From contig CANMUP010000001.1 of NCBI GenBank assembly GCA_947501105.1, positions 806,001 to 870,000 of the forward strand: DNA of 64,000 nucleotides, read 5' to 3'. The position numbers and the translations under genes were made by a program. Numbering within the stretch: position 1 is the stretch's first letter; each line of letters opens with the position of its first letter. Source of the DNA: an uncultured Flaviramulus sp. (lineage in GTDB: Bacteria > Bacteroidota > Bacteroidia > Flavobacteriales > Flavobacteriaceae). Shown here in pieces: positions 51,672 through 60,940 of the stretch. The notes beneath the pieces were generated by a model. That model saw nothing but the letters and a program-made list of their open reading frames with translations, ran no database searches and was not told the DNA's origin.

Positions 51672-54600
51672 TTACTTGTTTTGTGTACTAAACAAATTAA
51701 CTCTATCATCGTTATTTGTGATTAGTAATATAGTATCGTTTTTTTTGTTTATTGTAATGATATCTTTTGAGTTTCCTAGATTTATAAAGCCTGTTTCATT
51801 CATGTTTAATACTTTAAATGTCTTGTCTTTATAAGATAAAACACTGCCTAAAGAAGCATCATAACGAACAGTTTCAACTTCAGCATTATAATGGTTGCCA
51901 ATGGCTATAATTTCTTTGTTTTTGTCATTATCAATATTTACAAACTCAAAATCCATAATAGGCGCTATTTGTAACATTTTTGGAAGGTTTTTAATTTCAA
52001 AACTGCCATTCCCATCATTTTCTAAAAACACACTATTTAGCATGTGTGCTTTAAGGTGTAGTGCTTTAGATAAAGCTTCTTTACCATAAATATCTTCAAG
52101 TGTGGCTTCTGCAAATTCGCTAAACGTTGGGAACTTATCCTTAATAAAAGGCATTTGCTGTGAAGAACATTCTCTTCCTCTGGAAGGTACTAAAGAACCT
52201 TTGTAATTGGAAGTTAAAACAATATCGTAGGTTCCAGAATTGTCAAAATCATCACAAAACACATGAAAAGGCTTTTTAGCACTAGCTTTATACTTTGTGT
52301 TTAATCCTAAATTACCAACAAAATAATCCATATCTCCATCATTGTCAACATCCATACTTTCAATGCTAAACCAGAGTCCTTCGGTATTTTTAAGCGTTTC
52401 GTTTTTTACCGCTTTAAGGATACCATTATCATTTTCGAATATGGTTATTGGCATCCATTCTCCAACAACAATTAAGTCCATATCATTATCATTGTCGTAA
52501 TCTGAGAATATAGCATCTGTAACTAAACCAATATTTTTAATTGAAGGAGCTATGGTTTCGGTTCTATTATAAAATTTACCGTTTTCGTTTATTAATATGA
52601 AGGATTCGGGTGCGTAGGGATATTTGTTTGGAATAATTCGACCTCCAACAAATAAATCTAAATCACCATCATTATCAATATCTGAAGCTTTTATGGATTG
52701 CCCACTAGAATTAATTTTTGGAAGTATATTTTCTCCTTTGCTAAAATTGCCTTTACCATCATTTAGATAAATTCTATCTTGATAAAAACTACTGTTTTCT
52801 TCAAATTCTGCACCGCCACTAACAATGTAAAGATCATCATCATCGTCATTATCAATATCTAAAAACAGTACTCCTAAATCTTCATATTGTTTATCATCTT
52901 GCCAAGTTTTTGTGTTTTGTTTGATGAAATTTCCATTTTTATTTTGAATATATAATTCTCCACTTTGGTCTTTGGCTCCACCAATAAAAAAGTCTTCTAA
53001 ACCATCTCCATTTATATCAGATTTATCTATAAAAGGACCATTGGTTGATTGACTGTGTGGTAATAATATTTGTTTTTTGTAGTCATCAAATTCATTTTCA
53101 TTATGCTTATAAACGATTCCTTGTTGAGTAGGATTATTTCTTTTTAAAAGTGTTCTAGAATTCTCCTGATTTTTATTTTCTAGTTGAATAGCGTTTTCTT
53201 GATTTAAAGAAATTATTTGGTTTGCTTCAATGTTAGTAAGCTTAGTATATTTTTGATTAGGCCACTCAATTAAAATCTCATTTATAATTGTGGCATCCCC
53301 TACGCCAAAATTAACTACATTTTGTACCGAGGAGATAAAACCTCTACTAGTATATAATTCTTGATATTGTTTTGTGTTATTTACGGTTAGGGTAATTTTC
53401 GAACCAATAGCAAATTTGTTTTTATTACCACCATTTAATTTAATTTGAATAAAGTTATTGGTGTCATTATTTTGATAGAGTAGTGGAGTGTCGTTAATGT
53501 TATTTATAACCAAATCTAAATCACCATCATTATCAAAATCAGCATAAGCAGAACCGTTTGATTGGGTTTTTTCAGTTAACCCCCATGCTTTAGCACTTTT
53601 GGTGAAATTTAAGTTGCCTTCGTTTTTAAATCCATAATTGCTAAGTTTTGTAGAGGGTTGTAAAGCTGTTATTTCTTTATAGCTAGGTTGTTTTTTTTCT
53701 GAGAATCGTCTATTTAATTCGGTTCTAAAATCTTGGTTAGCCATATCTTTTAGAATACCATTTGTAACAAAAATATCTTTAAGGCCATCGTTATCAAAAT
53801 CGGCAATTAAAGGTGCCCAACTCCAGTCAGTCTTAGCTAAACCACTAATTTGTGCCATTTCGCTATACCTTCCATTTCCTCTATTTAATTGTAAAGTGTT
53901 TACCATGTACTGATGATGGTACTTGTTTTTAACTAAACCATTGAAATTTTCAGTGCTCATTGTAGCCATGTTTTGTTTGCTCCGTACATGATCTTCTGAT
54001 GCCATTTCTAGTACGAATAAGTCTGGAAGTAAATCATTATTTAAATCGGCATAATCAGACCCCATACTACTAAAAGAAATGTGCTTTATTCTATCTAAAA
54101 TCTCATTTGTAAATGTGCCATTTTTGTTATTTATATAAAGCATGTCTGGAGTTAAAAAATCATTACATACATAAACATCTGGCCATCCATCATTATTGAA
54201 ATCGCCAATTGAAGCGCTTAAGCCCCAGGTTTTATTAACCATACCTGCTGGGTGAGTAATTTCAGTAAAATAAGTGCCATCATTTCTATATAATATATCT
54301 GAACTGAATCTTGAATACTCTCTTTCTATACGCATATCAAGTGTGCCACTGTTTTCAAAATCTGGTCTATGGCTTACCAAATACATATCTAAATCACCAT
54401 CTTTATCAAAATCAAAAAAATATGATTGTGTACTAAAGCCCGGATTATTAATTTTCCATTCTTTGGCTTTATCTATAAACGTGTTATTTTTTTGATTGAT
54501 AAATAGTTTGTTTTCTCTTGATGAATTAGCGTTACGACTTCCTGATTTACAGATATAAATATCTAACCATCCATCATTATTAATATCGACCACAGAAACC

Positions 54601-54980
54601 CCTGTAGACCATCCGTTAGCATCTCCTAATCCAGATGTTTCAGTAATATCTTTAAATTTAAAATCACCTTCGTTTAAATAGAGTTTATTTGAATTTTGAT
54701 TGGCAACAAAAAACACATCTACTAAGTCATCATTATTAAAATCGGCTGTGGCCACACCACCACCATTATAAATGTTTCCAAAATTCAGAAAATTTAAATC
54801 TGAAGTTTCTTCTACGTTATTCTGAAAAGTAAAAGCTGTTTTTTTATTTGAAATTAAAGTAAATAGTGTAGAGGCATTAGAAGACTTGTTTTTTATTGTT
54901 TTTAGGGTATTGTATGATTTATTTTGATTGCAATTAACAAGAACAAAACCTAGGATGATATAGATAATAATTTTTTTCAA
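51672..54980 (-). CDS. VCBS/FG-GAP repeat lipoprotein with ASPIC/UnbV domain (second copy)
   Basis: A 1102-residue paralogue of the protein at 38318: the same repeat type (DFNNDDLVDVFFVANQN, DINNDGWLDIYICKSG), an ASPIC/UnbV-like middle (IQIKLNGGNKNKFAIGSKITL), and the same late motif GRECSSQQMPFIKDKF. I place the start at TTG 54980, which begins directly with LKKIIIYIILGFVLVNC, a lipoprotein signal. The first ATG of the frame (55034) lies in the loop of the terminator hairpin of the upstream operon and would precede the signal with 18 unrelated residues. It lies between a SusC/SusD pair and the LytS kinase gene. Confidence 0.82.
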   Translation of the reverse strand: MKKIIIYIILGFVLVNCNQNKSYNTLKTIKNKSSNASTLFTLISNKKTAFTFQNNVEETSDLNFLNFGNIYNGGGVATADFNNDDLVDVFFVANQNSNKLYLNEGDFKFKDITETSGLGDANGWSTGVSVVDINNDGWLDIYICKSGSRNANSSRENKLFINQKNNTFIDKAKEWKINNPGFSTQSYFFDFDKDGDLDMYLVSHRPDFENSGTLDMRIEREYSRFSSDILYRNDGTYFTEITHPAGMVNKTWGLSASIGDFNNDGWPDVYVCNDFLTPDMLYINNKNGTFTNEILDRIKHISFSSMGSDYADLNNDLLPDLFVLEMASEDHVRSKQNMATMSTENFNGLVKNKYHHQYMVNTLQLNRGNGRYSEMAQISGLAKTDWSWAPLIADFDNDGLKDIFVTNGILKDMANQDFRTELNRRFSEKKQPSYKEITALQPSTKLSNYGFKNEGNLNFTKSAKAWGLTEKTQSNGSAYADFDNDGDLDLVINNINDTPLLYQNNDTNNFIQIKLNGGNKNKFAIGSKITLTVNNTKQYQELYTSRGFISSVQNVVNFGVGDATIINEILIEWPNQKYTKLTNIEANQIISLNQENAIQLENKNQENSRTLLKRNNPTQQGIVYKHNENEFDDYKKQILLPHSQSTNGPFIDKSDINGDGLEDFFIGGAKDQSGELYIQNKNGNFIKQNTKTWQDDKQYEDLGVLFLDIDNDDDDDLYIVSGGAEFEENSSFYQDRIYLNDGKGNFSKGENILPKINSSGQSIKASDIDNDGDLDLFVGGRIIPNKYPYAPESFILINENGKFYNRTETIAPSIKNIGLVTDAIFSDYDNDNDMDLIVVGEWMPITIFENDNGILKAVKNETLKNTEGLWFSIESMDVDNDGDMDYFVGNLGLNTKYKASAKKPFHVFCDDFDNSGTYDIVLTSNYKGSLVPSRGRECSSQQMPFIKDKFPTFSEFAEATLEDIYGKEALSKALHLKAHMLNSVFLENDGNGSFEIKNLPKMLQIAPIMDFEFVNIDNDKNKEIIAIGNHYNAEVETVRYDASLGSVLSYKDKTFKVLNMNETGFINLGNSKDIITINKKNDTILLITNNDDRVNLFSTQNK

Positions 54981-55018
54981 AATAGCACTTTTTGTAATGA
55001 ATGATAAATATAAAAATA

Positions 55019-55051
55019 AATAAGGGAGAATCATATAGATTCTCCCTTATT
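55019..55051 (-). terminator. Terminator after the third susD
   Basis: A perfect 14-bp inverted repeat, AATAAGGGAGAATC (55019-55032) with GATTCTCCCTTATT (55038-55051), loop ATATA. On the minus strand a T-rich tract follows. Confidence 0.85.
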
Positions 55052-55090
55052 ACAATTATAAAATATTATTTATAATAGTATAATATTGGC

Positions 55091-57004
55091 CTAATTTTGC
55101 TTAGCCCACCATAATGGTGTATGTACAGTATCTGGTCCTCCTAATAAATCTACAGCTTGAGCATGTCCAGCTGGGATATTATTTTCAAATGATGAAGGAT
55201 ATTTTATACGTTGCCCATGGAAATTTACTTGGTTTGTCATTACATTTCCAGGAGTTAATTGTGGTAAATCTGGAAGTGGATTTTCAACCGCAGGATTTTC
55301 AAAGAATGGTAAACCTAATCTTCTATGATCATTCCATATTTCAAGTGGTAACCACGAATTTGATGCTATAAACTTTTGCGTAATAATTTTATTCAGAAGG
55401 TCGTTTCTAACAGTACCTCCTTCGTAAATTGTATTTACTGGAAAAGTATACTCTACTGTTCCAGCTGCAGCCGTATAGCCGTCAATATAATCCATAGTTA
55501 CACTTGCTGGAGGTTCTGTTGTATGACTCCAGCTTACTGATGTTCCAGCATTATTGTATTCTTCAGAAGCTATATAAGTAGCTAAATGATCTGAAGTACC
55601 ATAATATGCAAAACTCTCTGCAATTCCAGTTTCGTAAGCAACTTGCCCACTTATAGGAGTGTTCCAACCTCTTGCAGCACCTTCAGCTATTAAGAAATGT
55701 GTTTCCCAAGATGGGAAAAATACACGCTCAGTAAACTTCCCTCCGCCTCTAAAATCAAGCCCCAAACGTGGGTAAGATCCTGATGAACGTAATTGGTTCT
55801 TGGCTCCAACATCACCCCAGTCACCAGCGGCAAATGCATTATAGGTATAGGCGCAATCTAAAGTCATTAAAACATCTCCAGCATCATCTAATAAATTTCT
55901 TTCAGATTGTGTATGACCATTACCCCAAGTTGGGAAATTACTATAATTTGAATCGTCAAGGTTTCCAGGAATTGGGAATGTTTTATAAGCTCTAGGATCG
56001 ATTGTGTTTGGTAAACCATCAAACCAGAACCCTTTAGCTGGATCATTAGTAAGTTGTGTAAAGTGATCATCAAACTTTAATCCCATGTAATTTGCAGGTT
56101 TAATGTTAATTTGATCTTCAACTGGTAATTGGTCAACAGATGTTACACTTCCTAATCCTACAACTAAATTTCTATAAGCTGCAGTCATATAATGACTGTT
56201 CCATTGTCTAGACTGTACATTTGTATAGTTATTCCAGCCACCACCTTCAGTGATTCTCATATCATCGTCAGATGTAGCAATGATTTGTCCGCTATTAGCA
56301 GCTTCTTCAAAATGTTGTTGAGCAACAGCAGGAGCAACTTCTGATAAACGCATCGCTAAACGCATTCTCATAGAGTTTCCATACTTTTTCCATTTTGCAT
56401 AATCATATCCAAAAGCTGGATCTAAATCTGAATCTGGTTTAAATGTGTTGGTCTCATCTATTTTACTAACGGCGTCTTTTAATTCGGCTAGCATAAACAT
56501 GTAAACATCTTCTACGCTATTATAGTCAGGATTTTCGCCTTGGAATCCATTTATAGGAATTGGACCAAAACCATCTGACATTTCACTCATAATATAGACT
56601 CTCCAAATTCTTGCAATTTGTAATATATTCTCAGTATATTCCTTAACATTTCCTGTAGCAATTTTTTCTTCTGCTACTGTAACAGCAGTTGTAATGTTAA
56701 GCAACCATTTAGAGATATATCCGTTAAAATAGTCGTTTGTCCATCCATCATTAGAACGTCCTTGAGATAGAACTCCTAATCTAGAGGTTCTTGAAGCATC
56801 TTTCCAATATAATACAAATACACGTTCAGCAATATGTGGATTTTGCTGTGCTGCTTGAATAGAATTGTTAATGAAAAATTCTACTTCTACTTGCTCTGCT
56901 GTCGCAGCCAAGGGATCTTTATTAATTTCTTCAAAATCACTACAAGAAAAAATCAATAGAGTGGCACAAAATAGTGCCAGTGTTTTACTTAATACTTTTT
57001 TCAT
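55091..57004 (-). CDS. SusD-like lipoprotein, SusD/RagB-like 2 type (third pair)
   Basis: A 637-residue lipoprotein (lipobox IFSC) starting the mature part with DFEEINKDPLAATAEQ, the opening of the longer SusD-like_2 branch. Further landmarks are ILQIARIWRVYIMSEMSDGFGPIP, YDYAKWKKYGNSMRMRLAMRLS and a C-terminal ITQKFIASNSWLPLEIWND. It is the partner of the SusC encoded 12 bases upstream. This branch binds varied nutrients, often proteins or peptides as well as glycans, so substrate is open. Confidence 0.9.
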   Translation of the reverse strand: MKKVLSKTLALFCATLLIFSCSDFEEINKDPLAATAEQVEVEFFINNSIQAAQQNPHIAERVFVLYWKDASRTSRLGVLSQGRSNDGWTNDYFNGYISKWLLNITTAVTVAEEKIATGNVKEYTENILQIARIWRVYIMSEMSDGFGPIPINGFQGENPDYNSVEDVYMFMLAELKDAVSKIDETNTFKPDSDLDPAFGYDYAKWKKYGNSMRMRLAMRLSEVAPAVAQQHFEEAANSGQIIATSDDDMRITEGGGWNNYTNVQSRQWNSHYMTAAYRNLVVGLGSVTSVDQLPVEDQINIKPANYMGLKFDDHFTQLTNDPAKGFWFDGLPNTIDPRAYKTFPIPGNLDDSNYSNFPTWGNGHTQSERNLLDDAGDVLMTLDCAYTYNAFAAGDWGDVGAKNQLRSSGSYPRLGLDFRGGGKFTERVFFPSWETHFLIAEGAARGWNTPISGQVAYETGIAESFAYYGTSDHLATYIASEEYNNAGTSVSWSHTTEPPASVTMDYIDGYTAAAGTVEYTFPVNTIYEGGTVRNDLLNKIITQKFIASNSWLPLEIWNDHRRLGLPFFENPAVENPLPDLPQLTPGNVMTNQVNFHGQRIKYPSSFENNIPAGHAQAVDLLGGPDTVHTPLWWAKQN

Positions 57005-57016
57005 AATTTTTCTTTT

Positions 57017-60000
57017 TTAAAATTTAGCTGCTATATTTAAAAATACAGTTCTCGTCGTTGGTGGTGCCAAGTTTTCAAAACCAGTAGCATTAGATCGTGT
57101 AGCATTTACTGCTTCTGGATCTACGCCATTTAAATGTTCTGTAATCAACCATACATTGTTGGCTGATACTCCAACAGATAACCCTTGAAAAGGTGTTCTA
57201 TCTATAAATGCTTTATCAAAAGTATAGGTTAAATTTACATTTCTTAACCTCACGTGTGTTGCATCATATACATTTGCCTCATTAATACCTAAGTTTCCAG
57301 AACGGCCAGTAATAGCTGCCCAGTAATTTTGAGGTGTGGCTCCAGTTGTGTTTTCACTTAAATTCCCAGCGCCGTCATCTACAACACCGTTAAAAACAAT
57401 GTCAGCTCTTTCTCCGTTAAGTGCTGTAACAGCAGCTAAACCAGATCTTTGTAAGGCGTGATTAGTTCCAGAGAAAATCTCACCTCCAATGCTAGCATTA
57501 AATAGGAAGCTGAAAGAAAAGTTTTTATACGTAAACATATTAGTAATGCCTAATAATGCATCAGGTTGCTGAGAACCTAAAACATGTTTGTCTGTTGAAG
57601 CTAGTGGTAATCCATCAGCATCAACTAAAATTCTTCCAAAAAATTGGCTTGATTCATCTTCAACTCTTCTAAACCTAGAACCAACTATTACACCATAATC
57701 TCCACCAACATCAGCTCTAATATTAAAGTTGTCAAACCCACCTAAGCTATATTCCGTAACATCGTCAGCTAACTCTTCAATGGTATTATCGTTTGTCGAG
57801 TAATTAACGTCCATATCCCAAGATAGTCCATCAGGATTATCTAAGATTTTTGTTTTTAAAGTTAATTCTATACCAGTATTTTGAATATCACCAGCATTTA
57901 TCAACTTAGAGTTAAATCCGCTAAAAGGGTCTAAAGGAAGATTTATTATTTGATTTGTTGCATTTTGCTTATACCAAGTAAGATCTAATCCTATTCTATT
58001 GTTTAAAAAACGTGCTTCTAAACCAACCTCAACAGATTTAATCAACTCATTTACAATGTCAGGGTTTCTTAATACGCTGTTTGTGCCAGCAGTTGTATTT
58101 CCATTAGAATCATTACCTATAGTAAATGCGTTATATAATGAAAAAGGATTTAAATCATTACCTACTTCGGCATACGATCCTCTTATCTTACCAAAAGTAA
58201 ACCAACTTGGTAAGTCACCACCATTTTTTGTTATCATATCAGAAATAACAAGAGATGTATTTATAGATGAGTAGAAAAATGATCTATTAGCCTCACTTAA
58301 TGCCGATGACCAATCATTACGACCAGTTATATCAACAAATAGATATCCATCATAGTTGATTTGTAAAAGACCATACGCTGAGTTTATTTTTTTGTTGCTA
58401 AACCCTTGTGAAACACTTGCAGGATTAACTCCATTATTTAAACTAAATAAATTAGGAACAAGTAATTCTCCTGAATTACTACTTATGCTACTTCTCTCAG
58501 TAGACATTAAGTTCCCTCCTAAAGTAATAGACCCTCCTATTTTTCCAAAAATATTGTCTTTAGCAGCTGCTATTAAAGCACTATAGTTTTGCTCAATAAA
58601 AGTGTTTTTCCCTAAACCATAAGAAGACGTACTTGAAGTACCAGCAAATACTTTAGATTCAGTATTTGTGGTATATAAATCTGCTCCTCCTCTAATTTCT
58701 GCACTTAACCAATCATTAAATTGATGTTTTAAAGTTGCGTTCATTATAAAACGATCTCTTGAATCAGAGCTTAAACGTCTTTGATTAGCCCAGTAAGGGT
58801 TGATTTGATTAGAATTTGGGTCAAACCATATTTGATTTCCAAACTCATCTACTCCAGCAGAATATTGCTCAATATCACGCGATCTCGGAAAATTTATTAT
58901 GGTTTGGTACTGACTTAATGCTCCAAAACCAGTTCTTGGTCTATTATTAGCAACTGTTCTGTTGTACTGTACTTTTGTATCAGCAGTCCATTTCTTATCT
59001 TTTCCAAATTTAGATACTCCTCTTGCGGTTAAATTTAAACGCTCTAATGTAGCAGAAGGCGAAATACCTTCATCATCTAAATAATTAGCAGAAGCATAAA
59101 AAGAACCAGAATCCGTTGAGTTTTGCAAAGAGATACTGTGGGTTTGACTAAACCCATTTTTGTAATAGTTCCCTATATTATCATAAGCTTTATCAAAAAC
59201 AACTGACCCTTGTTCAGGTCCTGTCTCTGTTTGCCCTGCAATTGCTGGTCCCCAACTAGATTGAGAATATTCATCATAAGCACCTACTGAACCTTGTCCA
59301 AAACTACTTTGTAAATCTGGAACAGAAAAAATACTTTGAAAACCAGTGGTTACTGAGTATGAAATGCCTAATCCTTTACTTGATTTACCTGTTTTAGTAG
59401 TAATTAAAATAACCCCATTACCTGCACGCGAACCATATAATGCAGCTGCAGAAGCACCTTTTAAAACAGATAAGGATTCAATATCATCTGGGTTTATATC
59501 AGCTAAACCATTACCTAAATCGGCAGTTGGACTCCAGAAACCTTCACCAGAAGATCCTGTAAAGTTATCTAACGGTGTTCCATCAACCACAATTAATGGT
59601 TGGTTGTCACCAGTTAATGAGCTGTATCCTCTTAATACTATTTTAGATGATCCTGCTGGACCATTACTTCCTTTAATAACCTGTAAACCTGTTATCTTAC
59701 CAGATAAGGCATTAACCATATTAGGCTCTCTAGCTTCAGATATTGAAGTACCTTTAATTTCTTGAACAGAATATCCTAAAGATTTACGTTCTCTTTTAAT
59801 ACCTAAGGCAGTTACAACAACTTCTTCTAATTGACTAGCATCTTCTACAAGGGCTATATTAATAGTTGATTGGTTGTTAACAGCTATTTCCTGATTAGTA
59901 TAACCAATATAAGATATAACTAAAGTGGCAGTTGAGCTAGAAACTGTAATGCTATAATTACCGTCGAAATCTGTTGACACACCGTTAGTAGTGCCTTTTT

Positions 60001-60136
60001 CAATAACATTAGCACCTCCTAAAGGTATACCTGTGTTACTGTCTGTAATAGTTCCTGTTATAGTGCTTTGGGCTTGCAGACTCTGCATACTGACCAAGCA
60101 AAACACAAACATTAGTTTTAGTAATTTTTGAATCAT
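57017..60136 (-). CDS. SusC/RagA-family TonB-dependent transporter without STN domain (third pair)
   Basis: A 1039-residue outer-membrane transporter: signal peptide (SMQSLQAQ), regulatory-like domain (about 24-100, GTITDSNTGIPLGGANVIEKG), plug (IVLRGYSSLTGDNQPLIVVDG; ASAAALYGSRAGNGVILITT) and a barrel ending FLNIAAKF. It lacks the STN domain of the other two SusC proteins, so it is unlikely to signal to a FecR/sigma pair. Its regulation probably comes from another system, perhaps the LytS/LytTR pair or the LacI regulator. Confidence 0.94.
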   Translation of the reverse strand: MIQKLLKLMFVFCLVSMQSLQAQSTITGTITDSNTGIPLGGANVIEKGTTNGVSTDFDGNYSITVSSSTATLVISYIGYTNQEIAVNNQSTINIALVEDASQLEEVVVTALGIKRERKSLGYSVQEIKGTSISEAREPNMVNALSGKITGLQVIKGSNGPAGSSKIVLRGYSSLTGDNQPLIVVDGTPLDNFTGSSGEGFWSPTADLGNGLADINPDDIESLSVLKGASAAALYGSRAGNGVILITTKTGKSSKGLGISYSVTTGFQSIFSVPDLQSSFGQGSVGAYDEYSQSSWGPAIAGQTETGPEQGSVVFDKAYDNIGNYYKNGFSQTHSISLQNSTDSGSFYASANYLDDEGISPSATLERLNLTARGVSKFGKDKKWTADTKVQYNRTVANNRPRTGFGALSQYQTIINFPRSRDIEQYSAGVDEFGNQIWFDPNSNQINPYWANQRRLSSDSRDRFIMNATLKHQFNDWLSAEIRGGADLYTTNTESKVFAGTSSTSSYGLGKNTFIEQNYSALIAAAKDNIFGKIGGSITLGGNLMSTERSSISSNSGELLVPNLFSLNNGVNPASVSQGFSNKKINSAYGLLQINYDGYLFVDITGRNDWSSALSEANRSFFYSSINTSLVISDMITKNGGDLPSWFTFGKIRGSYAEVGNDLNPFSLYNAFTIGNDSNGNTTAGTNSVLRNPDIVNELIKSVEVGLEARFLNNRIGLDLTWYKQNATNQIINLPLDPFSGFNSKLINAGDIQNTGIELTLKTKILDNPDGLSWDMDVNYSTNDNTIEELADDVTEYSLGGFDNFNIRADVGGDYGVIVGSRFRRVEDESSQFFGRILVDADGLPLASTDKHVLGSQQPDALLGITNMFTYKNFSFSFLFNASIGGEIFSGTNHALQRSGLAAVTALNGERADIVFNGVVDDGAGNLSENTTGATPQNYWAAITGRSGNLGINEANVYDATHVRLRNVNLTYTFDKAFIDRTPFQGLSVGVSANNVWLITEHLNGVDPEAVNATRSNATGFENLAPPTTRTVFLNIAAKF

Positions 60137-60940
60137 AATTTTTTTGAATTAGTTTTTAATTTTGATTGTTTCAAGATTTATTCTTGAGAGTTTAATTTAG
60201 TTTAGTTTTTTTTTTTTGTCATTTATTTATAGTTTAAGTTAATTTATTGGTTTTTAAATATGTTAAATCTTATAAAGCATAAAGAATATGCAAAATATCT
60301 AATTATAGGTTTGATATAAAAAATAATATATATACAACACGTTTTTAATGACAAACAACTATTAATTGGCGATTAATGGTGTTGACGAAATTTTAGAAAA
60401 AAAACGTATTAACAATAGCAATTGTTTAATAATAGATGAGGTACAATACTCTAAATATAAAAATTTATGCTGTAAAAACAAAATACATCAATACAAAGCT
60501 TTAATATTTAATTGTGAAATTAAATTGTTTTTTTGATTGTTTTTTGTCTAAAACTAAATGCAAAAAAGTATTTCTTAAGTATGATTTTTAATAAAAAAAT
60601 GAAGTAAAAATTTATCAAGATTTTACCAAGAAAACATATTTTTAGTTAAAACAAATCACTTATCCACAATATATTGTCGTCTGTCTTTAAAACAATGCTG
60701 TTTGTATATTTTATTTAAAAATGTAAGTATTTTGATAGTATATTGCTTACAAATAAAGCGGTTAATGCACTAACTTTTTACCGCAAACTATTACTAAAAG
60801 AGTGAATTTATAATACTTTTTTTCATTCTTTATTAAGTGTTTGTTTTTTAAATTAAAGTTTTTTGAGTAGTTAGAAAAGCAAGCGAAGACTCTAAGTTTT
60901 CGCTTGCTTTGTCAAAAAACAGTTCTAATCAATTTTAAAA
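60137..60940. promoter_or_regulatory. Long divergent control region between susC and nagB-like gene
   Basis: These 804 AT-rich bases separate the leftward susC/susD pair and the rightward nagB-like gene. Items seen are a small dyad TCAAGA-tttat-TCTTGA (60171-60187) close to the susC start; a 14-base near-palindrome GTTAATGCACTAAC (60761-60774) of LacI-operator style; and a perfect 12-bp hairpin AAAGCAAGCGAA/TTCGCTTGCTTT (60876-60910) ending 30 bases before the nagB-like ATG. A single DnaA-box match TTATCCACA (60660-60668) is probably chance. No gene is convincing here. Confidence 0.5.
60876..60910 (+). promoter_or_regulatory. Hairpin in the leader of the nagB-like gene
   Basis: AAAGCAAGCGAA (60876-60887) pairs perfectly with TTCGCTTGCTTT (60899-60910) across an 11-base loop. 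No T-run follows on the plus strand, so it is not a clear terminator for that strand. It may be a leader structure controlling expression, or a terminator for minus-strand transcripts. Confidence 0.5.

Noticed and set aside
55034-55034. ATG start for the second VCBS lipoprotein
   Set aside because: It lies in a terminator loop and would place 18 residues ahead of a normal lipoprotein signal.
59346-59765. A 139-codon plus-strand frame
   Set aside because: It is an antisense shadow of the third susC, repetitive in Pro/Leu and without any family signature.
60660-60668. Perfect DnaA-box match TTATCCACA in the long AT-rich gap, suggesting a replication origin
   Set aside because: Only one box was seen, with no box cluster and no dnaA or other origin genes nearby; a single 9-mer in AT-rich DNA is likely chance.
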